Positions 50,624-60,129 of a stretch of DNA of 64,000 nucleotides are shown here, piece after piece. The position numbers and the translations under genes were made by a program. Under the pieces are notes generated by a model. The model was not told the DNA's origin, searched no databases, and saw only the letters and a list, made by a program, of their open reading frames with translations. The stretch is from Actinobaculum suis (GTDB taxonomy: Bacteria > Actinomycetota > Actinomycetes > Actinomycetales > Actinomycetaceae), in NCBI RefSeq assembly GCF_900102025.1, contig NZ_FNAU01000004.1, positions 62,001 through 126,000 on the forward strand, written 5' to 3'. The stretch's first letter is position 1. The number at the start of each line of letters is the position of its first letter.

Positions 50624-53600
50624 ATGGATCTGCGCCCACTGCTCGCGATCCTGGCACAGGATCCGGTGGTCAGCGAGGCAATCAGCTCGCGCGCCAAACA
50701 GAAAAATGTGCCCATGCCCCGCGGGGTGATTGCACCGCTGGTGGCTTTGCTTACCGAAACGCCAGATACTACCAAGCTGGGCGCGCGCAAACGGCGCGAC
50801 GAGCAAAACCAGCACGGCGCGCAAAGCCAGCACGGCGAGCAAAGCCAGCACGGCGAGCGAACTCAAAGTGGCGGCCCGCAAAGCCAAGGTGGCAGCCCGC
50901 AAGGCCAAAGTGGCGGCTCGCAAAGCCAAGGTGGCGGCGCGCAAGGGCCAGAAAACTCGCAGCTACAGGTCGTAGTCACGCCCACCGGGCGGGGAGCGGA
51001 AGAATTGGCGGGCGCGTTACGGGCTTATTTGCCCGAAGATGCGGTCGAAGTTTTCCCTTCTTGGGAAACCCTCCCGCATGAACGGCTCTCTCCGCGCGCA
51101 GATACGGTAGCGCGCCGGATCCTCGTGCAACGCCGCCTCGCCCACCCGGAAGAATTTGCACCTTTGCGGGTATTGCTTATGCCGGTGCGGGCGCTGTTGC
51201 AACCGCTTACGGCGGGCCTTGGCGAGCTCGCTCCCGTGCGGGTGCGCCTGGGCGAACAGGTTCGCATGGAAGACATTGAGGCCGGGTTGGCTGCCGCGGC
51301 CTACACGCGGGTGGACATGGTGGAGCGGCGCGGCGAGTTCGCGGTGCGGGGCGGCATCCTGGATGTTTTCCCGCCTACCGAAGCCCACCCGTTACGGGTG
51401 GAGTTTTTTGGGGACGACGTCGAAGAAATCCGCAGCTTTTCGGTTGCCGATCAGCGATCCATCGCGGAAAAAGGGAGCCTGTATGCCCCGCCCTGCCGGG
51501 AAATTTTGCTCACGGACGCAGTGCGCGAACGCGCTAAGCAGCTCCAGGCGGAGCTACCGGGAGCCGTGGATATGCTCGAGAAGATTAGCGAGGGTATCCC
51601 GGTAGAAGGCATGGAATCTTTGGCGCCGGCACTGGTAGAAAAAATGGTGCCGGTGGTAGAAACTTTGCCGCCCGATGCCCGCATAATCGTGGCCGAACCG
51701 GAAACGGCGGCGCAACGGGCCGAATCGCTACTGCAAACTACCGAAGAATTTATGGAGGCGGCATGGTCGGCCGCAGCGTCCGGCGGCCCGGTACCGGTAG
51801 CCGCCCAAGCCGCTAATTTTGCAACCCTGGAAGAAACTGAAGCACAAGCCCGAAAACGCGGCCAGGCCTGGTGGACGGTAGCTGGTTTTACGGCGCCCGA
51901 AAATGGGGGAGTGCAGGCCCGCCAGCCACGCAAATTCCTTGGCAAAGTAGATGAGGCCATCGCCGAAATTCGCCGGCTGAGCAAAGCCGGGTGGCGTACC
52001 GTGCTGGTGACGCAAGGGGCGGGCCTGGGCCGGCGACTCACCGAACAGCTCGGAGAGGCCGGCGCCCCGGCAAGCTTTAGTGAAGATTTGCCAGCGCGCC
52101 TGGAAACCGGGGTGACGCATGTGGCCACGGCGCCCATTGGCGAAGGCTTCATACTTACCGAGCAGCATTTCGCGCTCTTGGCGGCCGCCGATATTACTTC
52201 CCGCGGGGGTTCTTCCACGCGGGCCGTGCGCAAGCTGCCCAAACGCCGCAAAACTACCGTGGACCCGCTTTCCTTGCGGCCCGGCGATTTTGTGGTCCAT
52301 GAACGCCACGGCGTCGGCAAATTTGTGCGCATGGAAAAACGCGCTATCGGAGCCGGGCGTGGCAACCAACGCGAATATTTAGTACTCGAATACGCGCCTT
52401 CAAAACGCGGCCAACCCGGCGACCAACTGTGGGTACCCACCGACCAGCTGGACCAGATTAGCCGCTACGCGGGCGGAGAATCGCCAAAACTCAACAAAAT
52501 GGGAGGTGCGGACTGGGCAAAAACCAAGCAAAAAGCGCGGGCCGCCACCCGGCAGATTGCTTCGGAACTTACCCGTTTGTACGCCCAACGTTTAGCCACC
52601 CCCGGGCATGCTTTTTCGCCGGATACGCCGTGGCAACGCGAACTGGAAGACGCATTCGAATACGTAGAAACGCCCGACCAGTTGCACACCATCGAAGAAG
52701 TGAAACGGGATATGGAACGGCCCGCGCCGATGGACCGGCTAATTTCCGGGGATGTGGGATACGGAAAAACCGAAATTGCGGTGCGCGCGGCCTTCAAAGC
52801 CGTTATGGATAATAAACAGGTCGCGGTTTTGGTGCCAACCACTTTGCTGGTCGATCAGCATCGGGAAACATTCGAAGAACGCTATTCGGGTTTCCCGGTG
52901 AAAGTGGCCGCGCTTTCGCGTTTCCAATCGGAGAAAGAATCCGCGCAGGTAATTGCGGGGTTGCGGGACGGCACGATCGACGTCGTAATTGGTACCCACC
53001 GCCTGCTTACCGGGAACGTGCGTTTCAAAGATTTGGGTTTGGTGGTTATTGATGAAGAACAACGTTTCGGGGTGGAGCATAAGGAAACCCTGAAACAAAT
53101 GTATCCGAATGTGGATGTGCTTTCGATGTCTGCCACCCCAATTCCGCGCACGCTGGAAATGGCAGTAACCGGCGTGCGGGAAATGTCTACTTTGGCTACT
53201 CCGCCCGAAGAACGCCACCCGATTTTGACGTACGTGGGCGTTTTTGAAAACAAACAGGTGAGCGCCGCGATTCGCCGCGAGTTGCTACGCGATGGCCAGG
53301 TTTTCTTTGTGCATAACCGGGTGCAGGATTTGCCGCGGGTGGCGGCGAAAATCCGCGATTTGGTGCCCGAGGCACGCATTGCGATCGCCCACGGGCAAAT
53401 GGGGGAACGCCAGCTTGAGGAAGTAATCCAGCAGTTCTGGGAACACGAAATCGACGTGCTTTTGTGTACGACGATTGTGGAAACCGGGCTGGATATTGCT
53501 AATGCGAACACCCTGATTGTAGATAACGCCGATAAAATGGGGCTTTCGCAGTTGCATCAGTTGCGCGGGCGGGTGGGCCGCGGCCGGGAACGCGCCTATG

Positions 53601-54352
53601 CGTATTTCTTGTACTCCCCGGACCATACGCTCACCGAAACCGCTTTGGAACGTTTGCGCACCATTGCGTCCAACACCGATTTGGGTGCGGGGATGCAGGT
53701 GGCGATGAAAGATCTGGAGATTCGCGGGGCCGGCAATATGCTCGGCGGGCAACAGTCGGGGCATATTGAAGGGGTCGGTTTCGATTTGTACGTGCGCATG
53801 GTTTCGGAAGCCGTGGCACGTATTCGCGGGGAAGCCATACCGGAAGACGACGCCGCTGCCGAAGTGCGCATCGAGCTCCCGGTGGAAGCCTATCTGGCGG
53901 AAGACTATGTGCCTTCGGAACGTTTGCGCTTGGAAATTTACGGCAAGATCGCCAATGCTCGCGATGATGCCCAGCGGGCGGAAGTTCGCGAAGAAATGAT
54001 CGACCGGTACGGGGAACTACCCGAAGCCGCCGAAAGACTATTTACCTTGGCACGTTTGCGCGAGTTGGCACGGCGGGCCGGGCTTACCGAAATTACGGTA
54101 GCGGGGCGAAACCTGCGGTTCGCTCCCGTGCAGTTACCGGATTCGAAACAGGCGCGTTTGCGCAGGCTCCATCCGCGGGCCCTGCTCAAACCCGCAATTC
54201 GCACCCTCTTAGTGCCAATTCCGGATGCGGGTGGAAAGAAGCTCGGGCAAAGCCACCTTCTAGAAGGCGATGCTCTTATCGAATGGGTGGCAGATTTTAT
54301 CCACAGCATCTTCCTCGCCAGCATCGGCAGTGCACCCGGAGTCAACGACTAG
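50624..54352 (+). CDS. mfd: Transcription-repair coupling factor
   Basis: A 1242-residue SF2 translocase that removes stalled RNA polymerase and recruits UvrA. Order: UvrB-like N-terminal domain (LPEDAVEVFPSWETLPHERLS is split in my reading), RNA-polymerase-interaction domain (VHERHGVGKFVRME, about 556), helicase domain with Walker A GDVGYGKTE (about 708), VVIDEEQRFG (about 809) and motif VI QLRGRVGRG, and a C-terminal TRCF domain. An in-frame QHGEQS/SQGGG repeat tract (about residues 60-110) is inserted in domain 1, encoded by short tandem DNA units; this is not normal for Mfd. Confidence 0.95.
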   Translation: MDLRPLLAILAQDPVVSEAISSRAKQKNVPMPRGVIAPLVALLTETPDTTKLGARKRRDEQNQHGAQSQHGEQSQHGERTQSGGPQSQGGSPQGQSGGSQSQGGGAQGPENSQLQVVVTPTGRGAEELAGALRAYLPEDAVEVFPSWETLPHERLSPRADTVARRILVQRRLAHPEEFAPLRVLLMPVRALLQPLTAGLGELAPVRVRLGEQVRMEDIEAGLAAAAYTRVDMVERRGEFAVRGGILDVFPPTEAHPLRVEFFGDDVEEIRSFSVADQRSIAEKGSLYAPPCREILLTDAVRERAKQLQAELPGAVDMLEKISEGIPVEGMESLAPALVEKMVPVVETLPPDARIIVAEPETAAQRAESLLQTTEEFMEAAWSAAASGGPVPVAAQAANFATLEETEAQARKRGQAWWTVAGFTAPENGGVQARQPRKFLGKVDEAIAEIRRLSKAGWRTVLVTQGAGLGRRLTEQLGEAGAPASFSEDLPARLETGVTHVATAPIGEGFILTEQHFALLAAADITSRGGSSTRAVRKLPKRRKTTVDPLSLRPGDFVVHERHGVGKFVRMEKRAIGAGRGNQREYLVLEYAPSKRGQPGDQLWVPTDQLDQISRYAGGESPKLNKMGGADWAKTKQKARAATRQIASELTRLYAQRLATPGHAFSPDTPWQRELEDAFEYVETPDQLHTIEEVKRDMERPAPMDRLISGDVGYGKTEIAVRAAFKAVMDNKQVAVLVPTTLLVDQHRETFEERYSGFPVKVAALSRFQSEKESAQVIAGLRDGTIDVVIGTHRLLTGNVRFKDLGLVVIDEEQRFGVEHKETLKQMYPNVDVLSMSATPIPRTLEMAVTGVREMSTLATPPEERHPILTYVGVFENKQVSAAIRRELLRDGQVFFVHNRVQDLPRVAAKIRDLVPEARIAIAHGQMGERQLEEVIQQFWEHEIDVLLCTTIVETGLDIANANTLIVDNADKMGLSQLHQLRGRVGRGRERAYAYFLYSPDHTLTETALERLRTIASNTDLGAGMQVAMKDLEIRGAGNMLGGQQSGHIEGVGFDLYVRMVSEAVARIRGEAIPEDDAAAEVRIELPVEAYLAEDYVPSERLRLEIYGKIANARDDAQRAEVREEMIDRYGELPEAAERLFTLARLRELARRAGLTEITVAGRNLRFAPVQLPDSKQARLRRLHPRALLKPAIRTLLVPIPDAGGKKLGQSHLLEGDALIEWVADFIHSIFLASIGSAPGVND

Positions 54353-54382
54353 GCGCACTACCAAGGCCTAGGGCGCTGGGTC

Positions 54383-55114
54383 TTAGCCGCCGTAGACGGC
54401 GAGGAATTGTTTGATCCGCGGATCGGCGGAATCGAAGAATCCGGCAGGATCGCCGTCGTAATAGATTTTCCCGTTGAGCAAGAACACGGCGCGATCTGCC
54501 ACGCGGCGCGCGAAGTTCATATCGTGGGTGACGATAACCATGGACTGGTTTTGCTCCGCGATTTCGCGTAGCACCCGGGAAACTTCTGCCGCCAGTTCCG
54601 GATCGAGGGCAGAGGTAGGCTCATCGCACAGCAAATAATCCGGGTTGAGCGCTAAGGCCCGGGCAATAGCCACTCGTTGCTGCTGGCCACCCGAAAGTTG
54701 GGCCGGGTAGCGTTCCCCATAGCCGGCTAGCCCCACCCGGCCCAGGAGATCTTCCGCCACTTGGGTTGCTTCCGCTTCGGGGGTGCCATGCAAACGCGGG
54801 GAAATCGTCACGTTTTCCAAAACGGTTTTATGCGGGAACAGGTTGAACTGCTGGAACACCATCGTGGTTTTCGCACGAATAGCCGCGATTTGCGCGCGGC
54901 TCGCCTTTACTGGGAAGGTGAGCGCGGCGCCGTCGATATCGAGTTTTCCCGCATCCGGCCACTCTAAGAGGTTCACGCACCGCAACAGCGTGGATTTTCC
55001 GGAACCGGAAGGCCCCATAATCACCGTGGTTTCTCCGCTTCGGATCTCCAGGCTTACCCCGGCTAGAGCAGTGGTCTTCCCAAAAGTTTTCTGAATGTCT
55101 TGGAGATTAATCAT
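54383..55114 (-). CDS. Amino-acid ABC importer ATPase (GlnQ/HisP/TcyC type)
   Basis: A 243-residue ATPase: Walker A GPSGSGKST, Q-loop FQQFNLFPHKT (typical of polar amino-acid importers), signature LSGGQQQRVAIARAL, Walker B LLCDEPTSALDPEL and H-loop VTHDMNFAR. Its start overlaps the permease gene by 8 bp. It powers the importer formed with the permease and the two lipoproteins encoded upstream. The operon starts with a transsulfuration enzyme, so cystine, cystathionine or methionine is a likely substrate (inference). Confidence 0.9.
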   Translation of the reverse strand: MINLQDIQKTFGKTTALAGVSLEIRSGETTVIMGPSGSGKSTLLRCVNLLEWPDAGKLDIDGAALTFPVKASRAQIAAIRAKTTMVFQQFNLFPHKTVLENVTISPRLHGTPEAEATQVAEDLLGRVGLAGYGERYPAQLSGGQQQRVAIARALALNPDYLLCDEPTSALDPELAAEVSRVLREIAEQNQSMVIVTHDMNFARRVADRAVFLLNGKIYYDGDPAGFFDSADPRIKQFLAVYGG

Positions 55115-55781
55115 TGGTCCTCACTACATAGCGCGATGTGGCCTTTTCAAGCCGGCCCTGGATCCACGTCAAAACCGTGGAAATGACGAGGTAAATGAAG
55201 GCTACCTCAACGTACATAATGAGCGGCTCATAGGTACGGGCAGTGATCTGCTGGGCTACCTGGGTTAGATCCGCCAAGGTGATAACCGAAACTAGGGAAG
55301 TGCCCTTTACCAGGTCAATGAACTGGTTCATCAAAGTGGGCAGAGCCACCCGCCACAGTTGTGGATAGATGATGTGCCGCAAAGTCTGCCACCGGCTCAG
55401 CCGCAAAGAACGAGCCGCTTCCCACTGGCCTTCCGGTACCGAAAGCTGGGCACCGCGAATTGCCTCACCCACATAAGCCCCGGTATTGAGGGACAAAGTA
55501 GCTACCCCGGCCGTCCACGGAGAAAGGTAGAGGCCGATAGAAGGCAAACCGAAGAACACGATGAACAGTTGCACCAAAAGCGGGGTGCCGCGGAATATCC
55601 ACACATAAAACCAGCCGATGGCACGGAAGATCCACAGCTTAGAGAGCCGCAGTTGGGCGGTGATAATACCGAGTACCAAAGCTATCGCGATTGAAATAAG
55701 CGAGAGCGGAATGGTGACGGTAACGGTTGCCGAGATGAGTGCGGGGAAAGATTCCACCCACAGCTCGATTGCGCGTTCCAT
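55107..55781 (-). CDS. Amino-acid ABC importer permease (HisM/TcyB type)
   Basis: A 224-residue protein with about five membrane segments and the family features FRGTPLLVQLFIVFFGLP and the EAA loop EAARSLRLSRWQTLRHIIYP. ATG 55779-55781 has AAAGG. It lies 218 bp after the second binding-protein gene, a gap filled by repeats, and overlaps the ATPase gene. Confidence 0.9.
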   Translation of the reverse strand: MERAIELWVESFPALISATVTVTIPLSLISIAIALVLGIITAQLRLSKLWIFRAIGWFYVWIFRGTPLLVQLFIVFFGLPSIGLYLSPWTAGVATLSLNTGAYVGEAIRGAQLSVPEGQWEAARSLRLSRWQTLRHIIYPQLWRVALPTLMNQFIDLVKGTSLVSVITLADLTQVAQQITARTYEPLIMYVEVAFIYLVISTVLTWIQGRLEKATSRYVVRTND

Positions 55782-55837
55782 TTTCTACCTTTCGCCGGGA
55801 ACAAGTTTTGCGGGGCCGCAGTGCTGGGCCGCGGCGA

Positions 55838-55959
55838 GTACCGCAGTGCCAAACCGTTGGCCGGCACCGCCAGTGCCAGGCCGTGGCCAGTACCGCAGTG
55901 CCAAACCGTTGGCCGGCACCGCCAGTGCCGGGCCGCGGTCAGTACGGCAGTGTCGCGCC
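55838..55959. repeat. 52-bp direct repeats between binding protein and permease genes
   Basis: Two almost identical 52-bp units (55838-55889, 55890-55941) and a partial third share GTACCGCAGTGCCAAACCG and CCGGCACCGCCAGTGCC. The GCACTGSCGGTGCCG motif resembles sequence near 10780-10920, downstream of the subtilase. The array is transcribed as part of the operon and could form stable stems that lower permease/ATPase expression relative to the binding protein. Confidence 0.8.
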
Positions 55960-55999
55960 ACGGCCGCAGGTGCGGCCCGGGCCCAGCCGCCGTCGCTAC

Positions 56000-56821
56000 T
56001 TAGTTGTTGGCCGCCGGAATATTTTGCGGCGTGTACTTGGCAATGATCTCGTCAAGCGTGCCGTCGTTCTTGATCTGGGTGAGCGCCTCGTTGATTTGGC
56101 CGAGCAGCTCTTCGTTACCCTTATTGAGCATGATGGCAGTATCATCTCCAGGTGCACTGGTGATTTCTATCAGACGCAGTTTCGAATCCGGGTGCTTTTC
56201 CAAATAGTAAGCCAGCGTGATATCTCCATTGGCAGTGCAATCTGCCCGTCCCTGCTCCACCAGCTGAATCGAATCCGCGAAACCGGAGGTCGGCGTAATC
56301 TCTGCCCCTACTGCTCGCACGTTATCGGCATAGTTTGAAGAAGCACTTTGCGCGCATTTCTTCCCAGCTAGGTCAGATTCGGTGTGAATATCAGAATCTT
56401 CGCGAACGGCTGCGAAGGCATGCGTAGTGTAATACGGCTGCGTGAAATCATATTTCAGCTTACGTTCCTCGGTGGGGGCCAAATTATTGATCACGATCTC
56501 GTAGTTTTTATTATCCAGCCCCGCGATTAGCGACTCCCACGGTGACTCCACATATACCGGGGTACGGCCCAAGTGCGCGGCTACTGCGTCGGCGATCTCC
56601 TTTTCAAAACCAACGAGGTCCCCGCTCTCATCGTGATAGCCGTAAGGTGCGAAAGTACCTTCCAAACCAATACGCAAAGTATTACTACTGGCATCGCCGT
56701 TTTGATCACCGGAAGCTCCGGTGCCCGCCGCGCCCTGGCCTGAGTTGCCCGAGCAGGCCGTCAAAGCGAGGAGGGCGGCGCCGGCCGCGGCCAAAATCTG
56801 CGTTATCTTCCTAGTTTTCAT
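56000..56821 (-). CDS. Amino-acid-binding lipoprotein (SBP family 3), copy 2
   Basis: Signal peptide with lipobox LTAC (Cys about 23), a Gly/Ser linker, then a type-3 binding protein: LRIGLEGTFAPYGYHDESGD, GFEKEIADAVAAHLGR and YVESPWESLIAGLDNKNYE. It captures a small polar amino acid for the downstream permease. It is clearly paralogous to the next gene upstream (same motifs in the same order). ATG with AAAGGA. Confidence 0.9.
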   Translation of the reverse strand: MKTRKITQILAAAGAALLALTACSGNSGQGAAGTGASGDQNGDASSNTLRIGLEGTFAPYGYHDESGDLVGFEKEIADAVAAHLGRTPVYVESPWESLIAGLDNKNYEIVINNLAPTEERKLKYDFTQPYYTTHAFAAVREDSDIHTESDLAGKKCAQSASSNYADNVRAVGAEITPTSGFADSIQLVEQGRADCTANGDITLAYYLEKHPDSKLRLIEITSAPGDDTAIMLNKGNEELLGQINEALTQIKNDGTLDEIIAKYTPQNIPAANN

Positions 56822-56988
56822 GATGTTTCCTTTACTGATTCTTGTTTCCGGGCGCGAAGCTGCTGGCGAAGCTGAAGCCGTTGGCGAAGCTGAAGCCGCT
56901 ACTAGCTTTCCGCGCCGGTCTGAATTTGTTTTTCAGCCTTAGCTGGGTTTTCGTTTGCGGTACCGGCAGTTTGCGGCAGCGGGCCGGT

Positions 56989-57858
56989 TTAGTTTGAGCT
57001 AGCGGTCTCGTTTTGTTCCTTGGCAGTGGCCTGCCAATCGGCCGGGGTGTACTTGGCGAGAATCACATCGAAGGTGCCATCCGCAAGGCGATTGGCGATT
57101 ACCTCGTTGATCTTCTCCCGCAATTCTGGATTCCCCTGCTTGAGCATTACCGCGGTATCGTCATGCGGAACGCTCGGAAGAGGTACTAGCCGCAAGCCCG
57201 AATCCGGATGCTGCTGGAGGTAGTAAGCCAAAGTAATACCGGCATGCACGGTGCATTCGGCCCGGCCCTGGCGTACGAGCTCTATCGAACTTGCCAGATC
57301 CGTAGCTGGCACCACGGTGCCGCCACTATCCCGCACAATACCCGCGAAATTAGAAGAAGCGGTTTGGGAACAGTTCTTCCCCGCTAGGTCGGTTTCCGCG
57401 TGTATATCAGATCCTTCCGGCACGGCTACCCACGTATCCATGGCATAGTAGATGTCCGAAAAGTCGTATTTTTGTTTCCTTTCCGCGGTGGGAACCAGGT
57501 TGTTTATAACGACGTCGTAATTATTGGTATCCAGGCCGGCAATGAGAGAATCCCACGGCGATTCGATAAATACGGCTTGCAACCCCAAATCATGCGCAAT
57601 TACATCGCCTATTTCTTTCTCGAAGCCCACCAATTCTCCATTTTCATCATGGAAACCGAAGGGCGCGAAGTTACCATCCAACCCGATTCGCAATTCTCCT
57701 TCCCGTACCGTCAAACCGGCCGGGGAGGCTTCGCTGCTGGTGGCATTAGTGCCACTATCACTGGCCCCTGCTCCGCTGCCCGCCTGCTGCGAACAGCCGG
57801 TTAAGGGGAAGAACGCGGCGGCGAGTGCGAGGCCGCCAGCCAAAAAATGTTTCCGCAT
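56989..57858 (-). CDS. Amino-acid-binding lipoprotein (SBP family 3), copy 1
   Basis: Lipobox LTGC (Cys about 22) followed by a Gly/Ser/Ala linker and a type-3 binding domain: LRIGLDGNFAPFGFHDENGE, GFEKEIGDVIAHDLG and FIESPWDSLIAGLDTNNYD. It is parallel to the following copy, which indicates tandem duplication with divergence. Its ribosome-binding site (AAAGGAG) lies at the end of the stop-repeat array trailing the PLP-enzyme gene. The 167-bp gap to copy 2 contains TTGGCGAAGCTGAAGCCG repeats (about 56855-56900). Confidence 0.9.
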   Translation of the reverse strand: MRKHFLAGGLALAAAFFPLTGCSQQAGSGAGASDSGTNATSSEASPAGLTVREGELRIGLDGNFAPFGFHDENGELVGFEKEIGDVIAHDLGLQAVFIESPWDSLIAGLDTNNYDVVINNLVPTAERKQKYDFSDIYYAMDTWVAVPEGSDIHAETDLAGKNCSQTASSNFAGIVRDSGGTVVPATDLASSIELVRQGRAECTVHAGITLAYYLQQHPDSGLRLVPLPSVPHDDTAVMLKQGNPELREKINEVIANRLADGTFDVILAKYTPADWQATAKEQNETASSN

Positions 57859-57872
57859 GTTGTTTTACTCCT

Positions 57873-57986
57873 TTACGTGTGGAACCCGCGCTACGTGTGG
57901 AACCTGCGCTACGTGTGGAACCTTCTACCCGTGCTACGTGTGGAATCCGCGCTACGCCTGTTTCCGGCGGAGCCGCAGCCTGGCTA
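57873..57986 (-). repeat. 18-bp repeats with stop codons after the PLP-enzyme gene
   Basis: Minus-strand stops: TAG 57984-57986 (gene stop), 57952-57954, 57934-57936, 57925-57927, 57909-57911 and 57891-57893, then TAA 57873-57875. The clearest unit is CCACACGTAGCGCGGGTT, 18 bp, present four times with 18-25 bp spacing. As 18 is a codon multiple, this array mainly repeats the stop in the same frame. Confidence 0.75.
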
Positions 57987-59261
57987 TGCCTGCTTCCGAG
58001 CGGCTAGCGCGGTATCGAGGGCGTTGCGCAAGTCCGCCTGCAAATCCGCGATATCTTCAATGCCCACGGAAACCCGGATTAGCTGGTCGGAAATTCCGGC
58101 GGCTTCCCGTTCGGCAGGCGTGAGGTCTTCGTGGATTTGCGTGGCGGGATGAGCGATCAGGGTTTCCACCGAGCCGAGGGAAACCGCGTAAGCGATCAGT
58201 TCTAACCCGCGCGCAAAATCTTCGTGGCGCAGGCCGGGAGCCAATTCGAAACCGAATACCGAACCAGCACCGGCCGCTTGTGCAGCTTGGATTTCGGCTT
58301 CCTGCTTCGAATACCAGCCGGGCACCAATACTCGGCTCACGGCCGGGTGGGAGCTGAGCAGTTCACGCAAAACCGCCGCATTTTCCTGTTGCTTATCCAG
58401 GCGCACAGCAAGGGTCTTCAGGCCGCGCAAAATCGAATATGAATCGAAGGGGGAGAGCACATTCCCGAGCGCCTTGGTGGCCCGCTTGTACTTTTCGTAA
58501 GCGGCGGCGTCGTTGAGCACAATAAACCCGGCGAGTACATCGGAATGCCCACCGAGGAACTTGGTGGCCGAATAAACCACTACGTCTGCGCCCAGTTCGA
58601 GGGGCCGCTGCCACAGCGCGGTGCTAAACGTGTTATCTACTACTAGCTGCGCGCCGACCGCGTGCGCGAGTTTCGCGGCGTGGGCAATATCGGTGACGCG
58701 GAAAGTGGGATTGGTAGGTGTTTCAATAAAGACGAGCGTGGTGTTTTCCGGAAGCGCCTCGAGGTTATTGAGATCGCTTTCAAAACTGGCGGTAATGCCG
58801 CGGGCAGCGAAGAACTCTTGCACGTACAAGAAAGTGCCGCCGTAAACCGCGGAGGTCAAAACCACGTGGTCGCCGGGTTTGAGCTGGGAGAACACTGTGG
58901 AAATTGCGCCCATACCGGTGGCCGTGCCGATCGCGTAGGCCGCCCCTTCCAGGCTTGCCACGGCTCGTTCCGCGCTTTCCCGGGTGGGATTATTGGATCG
59001 CTGGTACGCATAGGGGGCCTCGCTGCCATCGGCCGGGAGCCGGTAGCTGGAGCTGAGGTAAATCGGTTCGGCAATTGCCCCGAACTCGTCTTTGTGTGCG
59101 GTATGTACCAGCCGGGTGGCGACGCCGCGGCGGGTAGCTGCACTGTTGTGGGTGGCGGCGCTGTTGTGGGTGGCGACGCCGTCGCTTGCTGGCCCGGATG
59201 CGGAATTGCCGTTCGCGGTAACTCCGGTGGCAGCAGCAGAAGCAGCAGAATTGGTAGACAT
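57984..59261 (-). CDS. PLP-dependent transsulfuration enzyme (cystathionine gamma-synthase/lyase family)
   Basis: A 425-residue Cys/Met-metabolism PLP enzyme: YQRSNNPTRESAERAVASLEG, TATGMGAIS, TSAVYGGT, IETPTNPTF, LVVDNTFSTALWQRPLELGADVV and SATKFLGGHSDVLAG with the PLP lysine (about 245). The C-terminal SLGSVETLIAHPATQ is typical. The family includes MetB, MetC, MegL and O-acetylhomoserine sulfhydrylase, which cannot be separated by eye. A disordered Ala/Thr/Asn N-terminus (about 45 residues with ATHNSA repeats) is added. It heads an operon with an amino-acid importer, suggesting uptake and breakdown or conversion of a sulfur amino acid. ATG with AAGGAG. Confidence 0.87.
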   Translation of the reverse strand: MSTNSAASAAATGVTANGNSASGPASDGVATHNSAATHNSAATRRGVATRLVHTAHKDEFGAIAEPIYLSSSYRLPADGSEAPYAYQRSNNPTRESAERAVASLEGAAYAIGTATGMGAISTVFSQLKPGDHVVLTSAVYGGTFLYVQEFFAARGITASFESDLNNLEALPENTTLVFIETPTNPTFRVTDIAHAAKLAHAVGAQLVVDNTFSTALWQRPLELGADVVVYSATKFLGGHSDVLAGFIVLNDAAAYEKYKRATKALGNVLSPFDSYSILRGLKTLAVRLDKQQENAAVLRELLSSHPAVSRVLVPGWYSKQEAEIQAAQAAGAGSVFGFELAPGLRHEDFARGLELIAYAVSLGSVETLIAHPATQIHEDLTPAEREAAGISDQLIRVSVGIEDIADLQADLRNALDTALAARKQA

Positions 59262-59492
59262 AGAGGTACTCCTTGTAGTTGTTCGTAGAATTTTGGTCTA
59301 AAAGGAAATTACAGTGGGCCGAAAAATATGGTCAGAAATAGAAATTGACACCCAGAAATAATGAAACCAACCAAAATGACACCGTAATTAGTATCGCGAG
59401 GTTGCTACAGAATGGGTTACGCAGAAAGTGGCGTGGCCCGGGCAAATTGCTTAGAGAAGTAACCCGAAACTGCGTGGCCACGGAAATCCAAC

Positions 59493-59511
59493 TGTGGATA
59501 ACTGTGGATAT
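59493..59511. promoter_or_regulatory. Two tandem DnaA-box-like sequences
   Basis: TGTGGATAA (59493-59501, complement of the DnaA box TTATCCACA) and TGTGGATAT (59503-59511, one mismatch) lie 10 bp apart in the same orientation, in a gene-free region. There is no dnaA/dnaN context, so this is not the replication origin; a DnaA titration or regulatory site is possible. Confidence 0.45.
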
Positions 59512-60129
59512 CTGGTAAGCAGCGCCAGGTTTTTGTGCGCGGCCGGTTTGTTTCCGCTGCCGGTTTCGTGCCGCGGGGGTTCCCTCGGCAGAAAATGCGA
59601 ACCGGTGCCTAAAAGTTTCTAGGTAAATCGTGCGCTAGGTAAACAGTGCGCGCGGAGAAAACTGAACCAGGCCGGTGTACCGGGTAGCACGCCGGGCTAG
59701 ACCGCACGGGATCTCAAACGAAAATGCCAATGCAAATTGGTGTAGCGGGAACCGAAAATGCGTACACGGACTATCGGTCACGGACTTGTCGGTCACGCAC
59801 TACCAATCATCTGGTAACTCTGGATGCGGAGATCTGGGGCGTAAAAACTAGCCACGCATCATACACATACACATCGCGCAGAGGCGCATGGCGAACATGC
59901 GCGCGGAGCCAGAAGCAGGCTGGGCGGACATGATAAAGCGCGACGTGATAAACATGAAAGAAACCATATAGTCTCAATGCGGCTTTCTGCAAATCTCTCA
60001 GAATGTGAGAAACGCCGAGTAGCTATGTTTGCAAAAATACGCAAGCTGCGGAATATGCCCGATTTGGCCCAAGTGCCTGATTTAGCTGGCGTAATCGGGT
60101 GAAGGCGCGTACCGGCAGTGTTTGTAGGC

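Noticed and set aside
59493-59511. Replication origin
   Set aside because: Only two DnaA boxes, with no dnaA, dnaN or AT-rich unwinding region nearby.
59724-59933. 69-codon ORF in the gene-free region
   Set aside because: Random-looking composition and no initiation signal.
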